From Cellvibrio sp. (lineage in GTDB: Bacteria > Pseudomonadota > Gammaproteobacteria > Pseudomonadales > Cellvibrionaceae): 64,000 bases of DNA. Below the pieces are notes generated by a model, which worked only from the letters and a program-made list of their open reading frames with translations, had not been told where the DNA came from and did not search any database. The translations under genes and the position numbers were made by a program. How positions within the stretch are numbered: position 1 is the first letter of the stretch; every line of letters starts with the position of its first letter. This document shows, piece after piece, positions 9,823-20,369 of this stretch. The stretch is taken from the NCBI GenBank assembly GCA_016712405.1, contig JADJRD010000001.1:558001-622000 (forward strand), read 5' to 3'.

Positions 9823-10722
9823 TTAGATTTCTGCACGAAATGTATCACAAGACTCTACAGATCCCGTTTCCATTCCGCGCTTAAACCATTCAACACGCTG
9901 TTTTGCACTGCCATGTGTAAATGATTCCGGCCTGACTGTCCCTTGTGATTTTTTCTGCAAGTTATCATCACCAATCGCCGATGCTGCCGTCAGTGCTTCT
10001 TCCAAATCACCATCTTCAATCAAGCGGAAATTTTTATCGGCGTAATGTCCCCATACACCTGCAAAACAATCGGCTTGTAATTCTTGCTTGACTGATAATT
10101 TATTCACTTCAATTTTACTTAAACCACTTTCAGCTTCGCGTACTTTTTTGGAAATACCTATTAAATTTTGTACATGGTGCCCTACTTCATGCGCGATTAC
10201 ATAAGCTTGTGCAAAATCACCTGGTGCGCCCAACTGGGTTTTCATGTCTTCATAAAAAGATAAATCAATATAAAGTTTGTTATCGCCAGGACAATAAAAA
10301 GGTCCCATCGCTGATTGCGCAAATCCACAGGCTGAATTGACACCATTGCGAAATAATACCAAACGTGGTTTTTGATATTGCGCACCATTTTTTTGAAAAA
10401 TCATGGTCCATACATCTTCTGTATTGGCGAGAACGACAGAGACAAAATCGGCTAATTCTTTATCAGCTTCGCTGAGGTTTTGATGCGATTCTGATTGCGT
10501 CATCGGTTGATTGGAAAACTGGAGTAAATCAACTCCCAGAAGTTTGGCCCCGCCAATCACGACCACACCCACCACCAATAATCGACGCCCTAGTTTTGTC
10601 TGCAATAAAAAGGGTAAAAACCGCAGGACCAAACCTATCAAGCCCATGCCGCCACCCGCCGACATGGGGGAGTTGCGTAAATCATCAACATTGTCACTGC
10701 GGCGGCCGCCTTTCCAATCCAT
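9823..10722 (-). CDS. YpfJ-family neutral zinc metallopeptidase
   Basis: Putative membrane-anchored zinc metallopeptidase of about 299 aa. It begins MDWKGGRRSDNVDD, has a Gly-rich stretch, a predicted transmembrane segment (RRLLVVGVVVIGGAKLL) near residues 45-65, and the zinc-binding HExxH in VIAHEVGHHVQ. Further family marks are the Cys-containing CGFAQSAMGPFYCPGD and LQADCFAGVWGHYAD, whose Asp/Glu can serve as the third ligand. The frame is open to 10836, but the ATG at 10722 matches the family start and has GAGGTG just upstream. It is divergent from pgm. No substrate is known for this family, and its job here cannot be inferred. Confidence 0.88.
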   Translation of the reverse strand: MDWKGGRRSDNVDDLRNSPMSAGGGMGLIGLVLRFLPFLLQTKLGRRLLVVGVVVIGGAKLLGVDLLQFSNQPMTQSESHQNLSEADKELADFVSVVLANTEDVWTMIFQKNGAQYQKPRLVLFRNGVNSACGFAQSAMGPFYCPGDNKLYIDLSFYEDMKTQLGAPGDFAQAYVIAHEVGHHVQNLIGISKKVREAESGLSKIEVNKLSVKQELQADCFAGVWGHYADKNFRLIEDGDLEEALTAASAIGDDNLQKKSQGTVRPESFTHGSAKQRVEWFKRGMETGSVESCDTFRAEI

Positions 10723-10850
10723 ATCACACCTCGAAGGTTTATTTGTTGTGCGCAGTTTACGATAAAGCCTTTTGATCTGACCAATTGTTTGTGCGAATAG
10801 TGACAGGTACACTACTGCGATCAAATTTATCCTCATTTTTGGAGCCGTTT

Positions 10851-12491
10851 ATGCGAGTAAGCCCTTTTGCCGGAAAACTATTGGCACCTGATCAATTGGT
10901 CAACATAAAAAATCTTTTACAGGCCTATTATGACAATAAACCCGATGCCAATATCGCCGAACAAAAAGTTACTTTTGGTACATCCGGCCACAGGGGTAAT
11001 TCATTTAAATCCAGCTTCAATGAAAACCATGTGTTAGCGATTAGCCAAGCTATTTGTGATTATCGCCAACACGCAGGCATCACTGGGCCACTCTATTTTG
11101 GAATTGATACTCACGCACTTTCAGAACCCGCACAAAGATCCGCCGTTGAAGTTTTTGCAGCGAATAAAATAGAATTATTTTTAGCAGCGAATAACGAATT
11201 TACACCAACACCTGCAATTTCCCATGCAATTTTATGTTACAACGCCGGACGTACTTCAGGGCTTGCCGATGGTGTGGTAGTCACTCCATCACACAATCCT
11301 CCCGACAACGGTGGCTACAAATATAATCCAACCAACGGTGGCCCGGCTGATAGTGACATCACCAATTGGATTCAACAGCGTGCCAATGAAATCTTATTAA
11401 ATAATTTGCGTGATATAAATCGTTTACCCTATGAACAAGCAATTAAACAATCCAATATTCATTTTCACAATTATATAGAACATTATGTTGCGGATTTAAT
11501 AAATGTAATCGATTTACAAAAAATCCGCGATGCTAAAATTAAAATCGGTGTTGATCCATTAGGTGGCGCTGGTTTGAATTATTGGTATGCCATTGCTGAA
11601 AAATATCAATTGGATTTACAGGTTGTAAATCCGAAAATTGATCCACAATTTGCATTTATGACGGCTGATTGGGACGGTAAAATTCGCATGGATCCGTCAT
11701 CTGCATACACCATGCAACCTTTACTCACACGACGAAACGAATTTGATATTGCCTGTGCATGTGATGCCGACCATGATCGCCACGGTATAGTAACGCCTAG
11801 TGTGGGCTTGTTATCACCCAATTCTTATCTCGCGGTAATGATCAATTATTTATATCAACATCGTCCCGAATGGCGCAGTGATGTTGCGATTGGAAAAACG
11901 CTAGTCAGTAGTGCCATGATTGATCGTGTTGCAAAAAAATTAAATAGAAAATTATTGGAAGTGCCTGTCGGTTTTAAATGGTTTGCTCCCGGTTTATTTG
12001 ATGGCAGTTTGGGTTTTGGCGGCGAAGAAAGTGCGGGCGCATCATTCTTGCGTCGCAATGGAAAAGTCTGGTCAACCGATAAAGACGGCCTTATCCCTTG
12101 CTTGTTAGCAGCCGAAATAAAAGCCACAACACAAAAAGATCCGGGTGAGTTATATCAACAACTGACTCAAGAGTTTGGCAAACCTTCTGAAACCCGAATC
12201 GACGCTCCAGCCAACAGTGCGCAGAAAAAAGCACTCAGTCAATTATCTGCTGATCAAATCATATCAACACAATTAGCGGGAGAAAAAATTACCGCCATCC
12301 TAACCAAAGCACCCGGCAACAACGCTTCAATCGGCGGCATAAAAGTCACCACCGAAAATGGCTGGTTCGCTGCAAGACCCTCCGGCACTGAAGATATTTA
12401 TAAAATTTATGCCGAAAGTTTTAAAGGCGAAGAACATTTGCAAGCATTGCTTGCTGAAGCGCAGGTGATTGTGGATAAAGCGATTAGTTAA
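10851..12491 (+). CDS. pgm: Phosphoglucomutase, alpha-D-glucose-phosphate specific
   Basis: Interconverts glucose-6-phosphate and glucose-1-phosphate and so supplies the substrate of GlgC. The 546-aa frame shows KVTFGTSGHRG near the N-terminus, the phosphoserine loop VVTPSHNPPDNGGYKYN, the metal-binding CDADHDRHG and the sugar-binding GEESAGASFLRR. The C-terminal phosphate-binding loop is RPSGTEDIYKIYAES. These match the Pgm/PNGM group with strict glucose-phosphate preference. The ATG at 10851 has GGAG 6 nt upstream; the open frame back to 10785 lacks a ribosome-binding site. Its place beside the glg cluster fits glycogen turnover. Confidence 0.96.
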   Translation: MRVSPFAGKLLAPDQLVNIKNLLQAYYDNKPDANIAEQKVTFGTSGHRGNSFKSSFNENHVLAISQAICDYRQHAGITGPLYFGIDTHALSEPAQRSAVEVFAANKIELFLAANNEFTPTPAISHAILCYNAGRTSGLADGVVVTPSHNPPDNGGYKYNPTNGGPADSDITNWIQQRANEILLNNLRDINRLPYEQAIKQSNIHFHNYIEHYVADLINVIDLQKIRDAKIKIGVDPLGGAGLNYWYAIAEKYQLDLQVVNPKIDPQFAFMTADWDGKIRMDPSSAYTMQPLLTRRNEFDIACACDADHDRHGIVTPSVGLLSPNSYLAVMINYLYQHRPEWRSDVAIGKTLVSSAMIDRVAKKLNRKLLEVPVGFKWFAPGLFDGSLGFGGEESAGASFLRRNGKVWSTDKDGLIPCLLAAEIKATTQKDPGELYQQLTQEFGKPSETRIDAPANSAQKKALSQLSADQIISTQLAGEKITAILTKAPGNNASIGGIKVTTENGWFAARPSGTEDIYKIYAESFKGEEHLQALLAEAQVIVDKAIS

Positions 12492-12500
12492 CCACTGAAT

Positions 12501-12537
12501 CCTCCCCGCACCCAGGTGGGGAGGACAAAAATTTTTT
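12501..12537. terminator. Terminator between pgm and the GH43 gene
   Basis: A CCTCCCC/GGGGAGG stem with an 8-nt loop is followed by ACAAAAATTTTTT. It lies between two convergent genes and probably ends pgm transcription. Confidence 0.7.
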
Positions 12538-12553
12538 AAGAACCTTGATACAC

Positions 12554-14110
12554 TTATTCAACACGATAAAAATCAAAATCCACACTACCGCCAGTTTCCT
12601 GAGTAGCAAAATTAAACAAGGCGAATCGGTAGCCCATAAAGTGATCCAATGTGTATTTCATGTGCAGTGTGTTGCCTATGGGTTTCCAGTCTATGCCGTC
12701 GAGGCTGTAGGCAAAGGTGGCTGTGTCTTTCAGATCGCGGAAATCCATGTAGACTTTTAAATGCAATTGCGATTGAGCAAGAGGAACTCTTTCGATCACT
12801 TCCCATTGATCTTTTTCGCCTCTCGCCATCACTATTGATAAACCCTCTTTGGTTTTTTCAACACCGACAAAACCATAAATCGATTGTAAAGCACCTATTC
12901 CCGCGTAGTCGCCCTCTTTCATTTTGCTGACATCGATTAATGTGTGCGCCGTTGATACAGGACCAAAAGTACGCTGGGTTAAGGTATTTTGTGTTTCAAC
13001 AAAACTTTTATCCAATCGCAAATTGGTTAAGCGTAAAAAACCTTTACGATCAGTAACAGACCAACCTTTTGCAATGGGATTATGATTCCATTGCCATGCC
13101 ATTTTGAGTGGTTGATTTGCGGCGTAATCAAATTCATCCGATTCAATAATATTGTTAAAACCCTGATGACTCACTTGAATGGGCAACTCATCCGGCACCT
13201 TGCCATTCACACCATAAATTGGCCAACCATCTTGCCAGTGCACAGGTACCAAATAGGGAATACGGCCGACAGCTCCGCGATCACGAAATAAAAATGCATA
13301 CCATTTTCCATCCGGTGTATCGATTAATCCACCCTGGGCAATTCCTTTATCAGTTAACGCAACACGACCTTCATAAGTCCCCAGCAAACTATCCGAACGA
13401 TAAATCAATTGCGTGCGCATTTTATTCGCTGGCCAGGAAATTAAATTGAGATAATATTTTCCGTTCACTTTTAACATCTGCGAACCTTCTGAGGGCACCC
13501 AGAATTTATCGCCAACGATACGTGAAGCTTTTGGAATCAATATGCGATTGATGCCATCTTTTTTAATCGCCGTCGCATCAGCTGTCAATTCGACTATATG
13601 AATGTCATTGTTGCCATAAATCATAAACACACGACCATCATCAAAAAATAATGACGAGTCGTGAAATAACGCATCGATTTCTACTCGTTGCCAATTACCG
13701 CTTTCGATTTTATCCGTCGAAAAAATATAGGTTTTTTTAGTGGTATTGGAAAAACTACTCACATAATAACGGCCATTGTGATAACGCAAACTACTAGCCC
13801 AGGTACCTTCGCCATAAGCTTCTTTGCCATTATTCAAACTGGATTTGTCATCGTTCGATAAAGTTGGATAGGCATAACTTGCCATTTCCCAATTCACTAA
13901 ATCCTTCGATTTCATAATCGGCAATCCGGGATTCATATGCATAGTGGTGCTACTCATATAATAAGTGTCGTCCACGCGCAGTACGGCTGGATCGGGAACA
14001 TCCGCCCAGATCAAAGGATTATGAGCAAATTGTTTTTTGACTTCAGCTGTTTGGCATCCAGCCAACAGAGTAAAAACAACTAGTAAACCCATGATTGATA
14101 GTTTTTTCAT
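12554..14110 (-). CDS. GH43-type lipoprotein glycosidase (beta-xylosidase / arabinofuranosidase group)
   Basis: Exported lipoprotein with the lipobox LLAGC about 18 residues after MKKLSIMG, so it is anchored in an envelope membrane. A five-bladed GH43 propeller is suggested by NPLIWADVPDPAVLRVDDTYY with the catalytic base Asp in VPDPAV, by EGTWASSLRYHNGRYY, and by the acid Glu in WVPSEGSQM. The C-terminal 200 residues form a beta-sandwich of the type often fused to GH43 xylosidases. The ATG at 14110 is preferred; an in-frame TTG at 14131 overlaps the upstream gene. It directly follows the GH39 gene (about 20 nt), so the pair probably forms an operon acting on xylo- or arabino-oligosaccharides. 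Substrate is inferred from family and context. Confidence 0.85.
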   Translation of the reverse strand: MKKLSIMGLLVVFTLLAGCQTAEVKKQFAHNPLIWADVPDPAVLRVDDTYYMSSTTMHMNPGLPIMKSKDLVNWEMASYAYPTLSNDDKSSLNNGKEAYGEGTWASSLRYHNGRYYVSSFSNTTKKTYIFSTDKIESGNWQRVEIDALFHDSSLFFDDGRVFMIYGNNDIHIVELTADATAIKKDGINRILIPKASRIVGDKFWVPSEGSQMLKVNGKYYLNLISWPANKMRTQLIYRSDSLLGTYEGRVALTDKGIAQGGLIDTPDGKWYAFLFRDRGAVGRIPYLVPVHWQDGWPIYGVNGKVPDELPIQVSHQGFNNIIESDEFDYAANQPLKMAWQWNHNPIAKGWSVTDRKGFLRLTNLRLDKSFVETQNTLTQRTFGPVSTAHTLIDVSKMKEGDYAGIGALQSIYGFVGVEKTKEGLSIVMARGEKDQWEVIERVPLAQSQLHLKVYMDFRDLKDTATFAYSLDGIDWKPIGNTLHMKYTLDHFMGYRFALFNFATQETGGSVDFDFYRVE

Positions 14111-14131
14111 GCTTATAGATATCCTGTTCAA

Positions 14132-15805
14132 TTAATTCGATTTAATCACGACCAGCGAAATGCCCTGACGCGGCAAACGAAAATCCAACTTGGTCGAGTT
14201 TTTATTAATCTTAATTTTTCTATTTTCAATTGATGCAAGCTCTGCCGCTCTCAATAAGGCTGTGCGTTGTTCATTTGAAGGCGCGATGGGCGAACCCATT
14301 TTCAACCAGGTGGTGTAACTATTGGAATTTTCTTTATCGACACGGTAGTGAGTTAATTGCGCATTACGGGAAAATTTCGCTGGTAAATTGTCAACAATCA
14401 ATTGCACTGCCGCATCTGGCCCATCCAGATCATCGTCATGATAATGCCAGACCAAAAGATAAACACTGTTGTTATCCATAGAGGCTGTCACACCTACATC
14501 CGCTTGCTCCCTTACACCTTTCGCCATAATTTCATCAAGCGATAATTGCCCGCTGGATTCTGCTTGCAACAATTGCCCTTTCATTTTTGAAAACATTTTG
14601 AAACTGTTCATCACCGGCAAATCAATTCCTGCTGACGTCAATTGACGAAAACCTGCAAAATAAGGTTGATCTTCAAATTCAAATGACCAGGACAAAATAC
14701 CTTCCAAATAAATACCATAACGCTTTGCCATTTCTTGCAAACGCGCAAAGGATGCTGCGGTATAACTGGAATAAAGTGTGCCGTTACGATACGCATTGGC
14801 AGGCCCCTGACAAGCGGCACAACCTTCAGGATCTGACTCACCAATAATAACCGGTTTGGTTTTCATGTCGGGATCTTGCGCGATTTGTGAAAATTCATTG
14901 TTCGCTGCACGCAAGTGAACATCCAAACCCATACGAACAAAAGAACGACCATCCTCCTGTTTTATTGTGGTCGGCGAACCTTTGGCATGAAACGAAAGAA
15001 AATCGGTGGGCGTTTTATTTTTCTTCACGTGTTGAATAAAAGCCGTCATATATTTATCGCCAGCACCGGCAATATCAGGCCCACCTACACGAGCTTCCGG
15101 TAATGCACGACGCACAGCGCGAATAGAATGATCATGCAATTTAAAAAATTCTTCTTGAGTTCCACCCCAATAATATTGCGGTAAATTGGGTTCGTTCCAG
15201 GTTTGCCAATACCAGTTGGCAACTTCTTCACGACCATAGCGATCTACGCAATGACGAACCCACTGATAAACCAATTCTTCCCAACGCGCATAATCTTTCG
15301 GCGGATATGCCCAACCCGTGCGAATATTTCCACTACCGGGACGAAAATCATGTTGATAGGGCTGTGGCTTTACTGAGAGCGCTTCCGGCATAAAACCAAT
15401 TTCTACATAAGGTTTTACACCACGCTCGCGATAAGTATCAAAAATTCTGTCAACAATCGTCCAATCATAAACCGGATTTCCGTTTGCATCTTCCGTATAA
15501 GCATTGGTTGATCCCCACTTTAGCGCCGGTGTTCCATCGCCCGTGGTTAATAAATTGTGCGCCCGAAAATACACTTTATCCGGCGCAAGCGATCCCAAAG
15601 TTGCGAGCGTAGTACGACCATCTTTCATAGTCGCATAGTTCGGTTCATCCGCTCCAAAAAATCGCCACACCGGATCAACCTCACCCAAAGTTTTTTTGGC
15701 ATCAACATTGATGGTGACAGGAAAAGAATCTGCTTGGGAAAAAGCGAAGCCTGCGAACAAGCAAGCACCAGCCAAGAAAACACTCTTGAATAGATTATGG
15801 GGCAT
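14132..15805 (-). CDS. GH39-family glycosidase, secreted
   Basis: Secreted enzyme of 557 aa, probably a beta-xylosidase or related exo-glycosidase. An N-terminal signal peptide (KSVFLAGACLFAGFAFSQA) is cut near residue 25. The (beta/alpha)8 barrel has the acid/base Glu in WYWQTWNEPNLPQYYW, typical of clan GH-A, and a likely nucleophile Glu in KPVIIGESDPEGCAAC. A beta-sandwich follows from about residue 420 (NNSVYLLVWHYHDDD). It is upstream of the GH43 lipoprotein and in the same direction. A 151-bp MITE sits 41 bp upstream of the ATG, so the promoter lies within or just beyond that element. The barrel class is clear; assignment to GH39 rests on motif memory. Confidence 0.83.
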   Translation of the reverse strand: MPHNLFKSVFLAGACLFAGFAFSQADSFPVTINVDAKKTLGEVDPVWRFFGADEPNYATMKDGRTTLATLGSLAPDKVYFRAHNLLTTGDGTPALKWGSTNAYTEDANGNPVYDWTIVDRIFDTYRERGVKPYVEIGFMPEALSVKPQPYQHDFRPGSGNIRTGWAYPPKDYARWEELVYQWVRHCVDRYGREEVANWYWQTWNEPNLPQYYWGGTQEEFFKLHDHSIRAVRRALPEARVGGPDIAGAGDKYMTAFIQHVKKNKTPTDFLSFHAKGSPTTIKQEDGRSFVRMGLDVHLRAANNEFSQIAQDPDMKTKPVIIGESDPEGCAACQGPANAYRNGTLYSSYTAASFARLQEMAKRYGIYLEGILSWSFEFEDQPYFAGFRQLTSAGIDLPVMNSFKMFSKMKGQLLQAESSGQLSLDEIMAKGVREQADVGVTASMDNNSVYLLVWHYHDDDLDGPDAAVQLIVDNLPAKFSRNAQLTHYRVDKENSNSYTTWLKMGSPIAPSNEQRTALLRAAELASIENRKIKINKNSTKLDFRLPRQGISLVVIKSN

Positions 15806-15845
15806 AAACGTTTTCCTGCTTTAAATTCAACAAAAGATAGTTATT

Positions 15846-15996
15846 GAGAGATTTGCACGAATCAGATTTTACCGTCATTCCTGCGAACGCAGGAATCCAG
15901 CTGTTGAAAAGTATCAATAAAATCAAAGGCTGGATCCCTGCCTTCGCAGGGATGACGATGCGAAATTAAACAAAAATGTATTCGTGCAAAGGTCTC
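15846..15996. mobile_element. 151-bp MITE, copy 1
   Basis: Miniature inverted-repeat element. The left end GAGAGATTTGCACGAAT matches the reversed right end GAGACCTTTGCACGAAT. It is flanked by the 5-bp duplication TTATT (15841-15845 and 15997-16001). Inside are two CCTGCGAA-type hairpins. A second 151-bp copy with its own duplication is at 26579-26729. It encodes no protein, so mobilisation would need a transposase in trans. Confidence 0.88.
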
Positions 15997-16001
15997 TTAT
16001 T

Positions 16002-16032
16002 AAAAAAATACCTGCTCACGCAGGTATTTTTA
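16002..16032 (-). terminator. Terminator after the cytochrome-propeller gene
   Basis: An AATACCTG/CAGGTATT stem with a 5-nt loop is flanked by A and T runs, 13 bp past the stop at 16045. It can act in both directions. Confidence 0.75.
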
Positions 16033-16044
16033 TAGGAAGAAAAC

Positions 16045-19000
16045 TTACTTTTTCCCAAAATCATACAAAGTGTAATAAGCCTGCAACGTCTCTGCCGCTG
16101 CATCAGCAAACCATTTTTCAGATTTGATATTAATGTTATAAACACGTGCGGTTTGTTCCGGGTGAACTTTAGGTTGATCCAAAGAATCCAGATCAATACG
16201 AATTTGTTTGGCATCTTCGCTGATCGAAATGGATTTAATTTTTTCCTGTTGCAAACCCAATTCATCTGAACCGTAATCCGGTGCATCGCGATAAACCCAT
16301 GACTCAAGTTTGATGGCGTTTTGTAATTGTTCCGCAGTAGGTTTGTTAGTGAGTGGTTGAGTGAACTCAACAGCAAAACCAGTTGCAGTCGCGGTTACAT
16401 TTTTAATGGCAGGAGCGATAGTTTTTCCATCCCACTTGATGTGTTGCAAACTGGCGACATGCCCACCTTTTGCTTGCCAACCACGGCCGGTTTGGCCCAA
16501 TAACAAGCTGCCGTCTTTTAAAAATAATGGACGCATTACGCCGGATTCCAAACCATCCATAAATGGCATAACTGCACCCTGCCAATGATCGCCGACTTTT
16601 TCAGTAGTGATGCGGAATAAATTGGATTGGGTTTGGTCACCCATCAACATTTGATTTTGATAAGACCAAATTTTCCGTCGGTTAAATCCCAAGCGGGATT
16701 ACCCGGTGAATTGGCGAGACGATTGTGGGGTAACAAAACTACAGCATGAGTGCGTTCATTTTTTACATTTTCCCAAACATTTTCCATTTTGTCGGGAGTC
16801 ATTGCAGGTAGATCAACTAAAGAACTTGGGTGACCATAAAAATTATTTTTCTCCAAGATAAATAATTTTGACGTGCCCATATATTCGCCTTGATTATCCG
16901 CATACCAGAGTTTTTTATCTGGCCCCAAACCAAGGCTTGCAGGGCTGCGTAAACCATTTGCCCATAGCGTAAATTTTTTATTGGGCTCTACACGAATAGC
17001 CCAACCAGCAAAACCACCAGCCGTACCCATATAAGCACCGCCGCCGTTGTAAGTAATGCTGTCGTGCGCCAGATTCAATGTAAAGTAATAAGCACTATCG
17101 GCACCACGCACTGGACCGTGCATATAAGAATGGTAATTGCCGTGATAGGAGTGAGCATCAAAAAGAGTTTCGTACTTATCGGCGATTCCATCACCGTTGG
17201 TATCGCTGATGCGCGTTAATTCTGCTTTTTGTCCAGCAACAATCACTAAACCTTTTTTATCTTCGACAACAACGCCCAAACTATCGAAGGTGCCTTCAGC
17301 AAATAACTTCCATTCACCTTTTACCAAACGCCAAATACCCGCAGTGCGAGTTGCAACAACTAAAGTCTCATCTTGAGTTAATGCAAGGCCTAAAGCTTCA
17401 AATAATTGTTCACGACCAAAATTATCTAAAGGTGGATAATAATTTTCGATGCTGTAGCCCGCTGGCATTTTTGCAGAGGATGATGCAGTTCTTAATGCTT
17501 GCTGACGATAATCAAATGCCGAATAAGGTGCGCGCCAAATACGATCAACTAATTTAATACTGGCAGCGAGATTGACTTTGACCTTACCTTTTGGTAACAC
17601 CCATTGATTATTTTCAATTTTGCCTGCAGTAGTTTGAATGGCTTGCATTAATTCAGTATTAAGTGCAAAAGCTTGCTCGGTTTTATTGACTGCGTTGATC
17701 TGAATATTGATTTGGCCGTTTGCTAAAATACTGGTTTCAATATGAATCTTGTTATCACCAATTTGATATTCAAATGCAGGCAAGGCATTTTTATTGCGAG
17801 AATCACGTGAATATCCTAAAAAGCTGGCATTCACTTCAGCTAATTGAGCGAGGTGATCTTTTGTGTTGTGAAGCGATTTCTTAATTGTTTCGGCATCGCC
17901 GAATTTGGCTTCTTTAAATGAAAAATCAATTAGTTGGTTTTTTACATTTAAAGGTGCTATTACATATTCTGAAGCTCCTAAATTCACTTCACGACTTTCA
18001 TAACCCATTTTTAATCCTTTACCGCCGCGATTAAGCGATTCACCACTCATGTCCAAAAATCCGCCTTGCCAAATTTTGGTAATGGCTAACACACGCGGAT
18101 CAAATGAATAATGAACCCCCCAAGGCGTTCCCACATGAACGGCGCGAGCTGAAACACCTGTCATTGGGCCGCGCTGAATTCTGACCTGATCATTAATTAA
18201 TAATTGCAAACGATCAGCAACAGGATCATAAGGTTTATCGCCTTCAACCGGCTGTAATTTGATAACCTACCTTGATCCCAAGGTTCATTGAGTGTTGCCA
18301 AATAATCGCCAATTGCATCAATTTGGATATCCGACAAAGTGTCTTTGGTAAAGGCTGGCATTATCGGCAAATAGGCCTCACCGATTTTCTCACCTGATTC
18401 TCGGATTGCAATTTGCTCAGCGGGTTCGCGTAAACTCATGTGCAAGTAAGGACGATTGGCTTTAATTGTGACCTTGTGACCCTCACCACCTTCAACAACT
18501 TGTCGATTGCGTGGTTCACGTTTAAACAACCCATAAAGATTCGGACCCGTGCTGGCACCAGCTGAATTTTTTTCAATTAAATGACAGGCATTACAACCGA
18601 CCGAATCAAAAGTTTCTTTTCCAAGCTCAACAAAATCAATAAGCGTTTGTTCGTTGCTAGGCTCACCGGATTTTTCCGGTAATTTTATGTTAGAAAAATC
18701 AGCGGGTAAAAATTTGACATTGCGTAATGCAAAAACCCCATTGGCTTTAATTGCCAATGGCCCTGCTGCATCTTCCCAATGCATTAAAGCTCCGGGACTT
18801 ACGGCATCAACTATTTTATTGTAAGAAGTTTGTTCGCCATTAATAACGAGTTCAAGAATCATGGCATTTTCGGTTTTATTGCGTGCATCATCAAAACGCG
18901 GTACTCGATATTTTACTTGTAACCGCTGCCACTCACTGGTGTTATCTTTCAGCTCAATAGCATAACGCCCCTCTAAAAAAACGGTTGCAGAAGAAGACTC

Positions 19001-19267
19001 TGCCAATAAAAAATCCATTTCTAGAATGGCATCACCTATATAAGCACGAGCCACTAAAGGCTTTGCTGACTGCCAATCTTTGATAGCGATGATGTTGCCG
19101 GGTTTATCAGCAAGCAACAAATTTTTATTGGCAACACTGGCCGTTTCTGTAGTCACCCAACTAATGTTTTCTTGAAATTGCCAAAAAGGGGTTTCTTGCG
19201 CAAGAGATATTTGTGCGCTTAAAAAAAACAAGCAGCCGAATAAAAATTTGTTGAATTGTGTAGACAT
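16045..19267 (-). CDS. Secreted DUF1080-like / cytochrome c / beta-propeller fusion, two frameshifts in this sequence
   Basis: Large exported protein of about 1073 aa once two breaks are repaired. Part 1 (from 19267) has a signal peptide (FGCLFFLSAQISLAQ), a DUF1080-like beta-sandwich (residues about 25-215) and a cytochrome c domain with heme motif CNACH near residue 235. The frame is lost near 18266 (one base short in GGTAGGTT). Part 2 (18209-16690) is a beta-propeller of the PQQ-glucose/sorbosone dehydrogenase-like type, with DTNGDGIADKYETLFD and GLRSPASLGLGPD. The frame is lost again near 16663 and continues to a C-terminal beta-rich part. It follows a DUF1080 gene in the same direction. 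Context suggests periplasmic oxidation of a glycoside and hand-off of electrons to the heme. The reaction is inferred. Confidence 0.75.
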
Positions 19268-19326
19268 AAATAAATTCCGAAATGGATTTGCTTTTTTTGA
19301 GATAACTGATTTATTTTTAGAAATAT

Positions 19327-19404
19327 GACCCCCTCCTAACCTCCCCCTTGCCAGGGGGAGGAACTGATCCCCTCCCCTGGCAAGGGGAGGGTTAGGGTGG
19401 GGTC
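19327..19404. repeat. 78-bp GC-rich inverted repeat, copy 1
   Basis: A GACCCC...GGGGTC-bounded palindromic element built of two CCTTGCCAGGGG-type hairpins, between two co-directional genes. An inverted copy of the same 78-bp length is at 47663-47740. Confidence 0.8.
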
Positions 19405-19405
19405 T

Positions 19406-20182
19406 TTAAATCTTCCTAACCCAGATATTTTTAAATCGAACAGGATTACCATGATCCTGCAAACGAAGAGGTGCACAACCATGTGCATCATAAACGGGTT
19501 TTCCAATCCAAGCCGTTGCACCTTGAATTTCGAAATGGTTTTGCACTAACACACCATTGTGCAACACAGTCACATAGCCGGGTTTGGTTAATTTTTTTGC
19601 AGCATCAAATGCGGGAGCAGTAAAAATAATATCGTAGGCTTGCCATTCACCGGGTTTGCGACTCGCATTGACTGCAGGAATAGATTGTTTGTAAATTGAA
19701 CCGGCTTGACCATTGGAATAGGTTTTATTTTCGTATGAATCCAACACCTGTACCTCATAGCGCTCCTGCAGAAACACACCAGAATTGTTCCGCCCTTGGC
19801 TCTCGAGAATCTTGCCATCATCACCGGTAATTTTTGTTGGCGTCATCCATTCAATATGCAATTGAATATCACAAAAGGATTCTTTGGTTTTGATATCTCC
19901 GGTTTTTGGTACCACTTCCATAGCGCCATCCACCACACGCCATCTGGCTTCGCCGGATTCAGCTCCCTGCCATTGGCTCAAATCTTTACCCCCAAATAAT
20001 AGGATTGCGTCAGAGGGAACACCCTGATCAGAAATTGATACCACAGGAGGAACGGGTTCCCACACTTCAGTAGCCAGTGACAACTCCCAAGGTTCTTTTG
20101 GTTTGGCTTCAGCGGCGAGAAGGCTTGAAGAGATAAGAGCGGATTGAAGGACAAGAAGACTGATCCAATGAGTGTTTTTCAT
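19406..20182 (-). CDS. DUF1080 (3-keto-disaccharide hydrolase type) secreted protein
   Basis: Secreted 258-aa protein with a signal peptide (HWISLLVLQSALISSSLLAAE) and one DUF1080 concanavalin-like domain. Typical family marks are ILLFGGKDLSQWQG, the metal- or substrate-site stretch SQGRNNSGVFLQERYEVQVLDS, and GEWQAYDIIFTAP near the middle. The protein ends RLQDHGNPVRFKNIWVRKI, the usual DUF1080 close. Members of this family have been linked to cleavage of 3-keto-glycosides. The next gene downstream fuses a related domain to cytochrome c and a propeller, so the two may form an oxidise-then-cleave pathway in the periplasm. Their separation by a 78-bp repeat may lower read-through. The domain call is firm; the reaction is inferred. 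Confidence 0.85.
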   Translation of the reverse strand: MKNTHWISLLVLQSALISSSLLAAEAKPKEPWELSLATEVWEPVPPVVSISDQGVPSDAILLFGGKDLSQWQGAESGEARWRVVDGAMEVVPKTGDIKTKESFCDIQLHIEWMTPTKITGDDGKILESQGRNNSGVFLQERYEVQVLDSYENKTYSNGQAGSIYKQSIPAVNASRKPGEWQAYDIIFTAPAFDAAKKLTKPGYVTVLHNGVLVQNHFEIQGATAWIGKPVYDAHGCAPLRLQDHGNPVRFKNIWVRKI

Positions 20183-20369
20183 ACTTAACCTCTGGTTATT
20201 GTTATCAAAACTACTTTATAGCGCTTTTACTGGTAAAAATCTTTTATTTTTACATTGCTTGATCATTTATAAACTAAGGGCTGACTTGACCTATTTCTAC
20301 CAGGCACCTACCATCCATTTTCTGCCTCTAAATACAGGGCTTTCCCTTAAATAACTGCGAGCCAACTAC

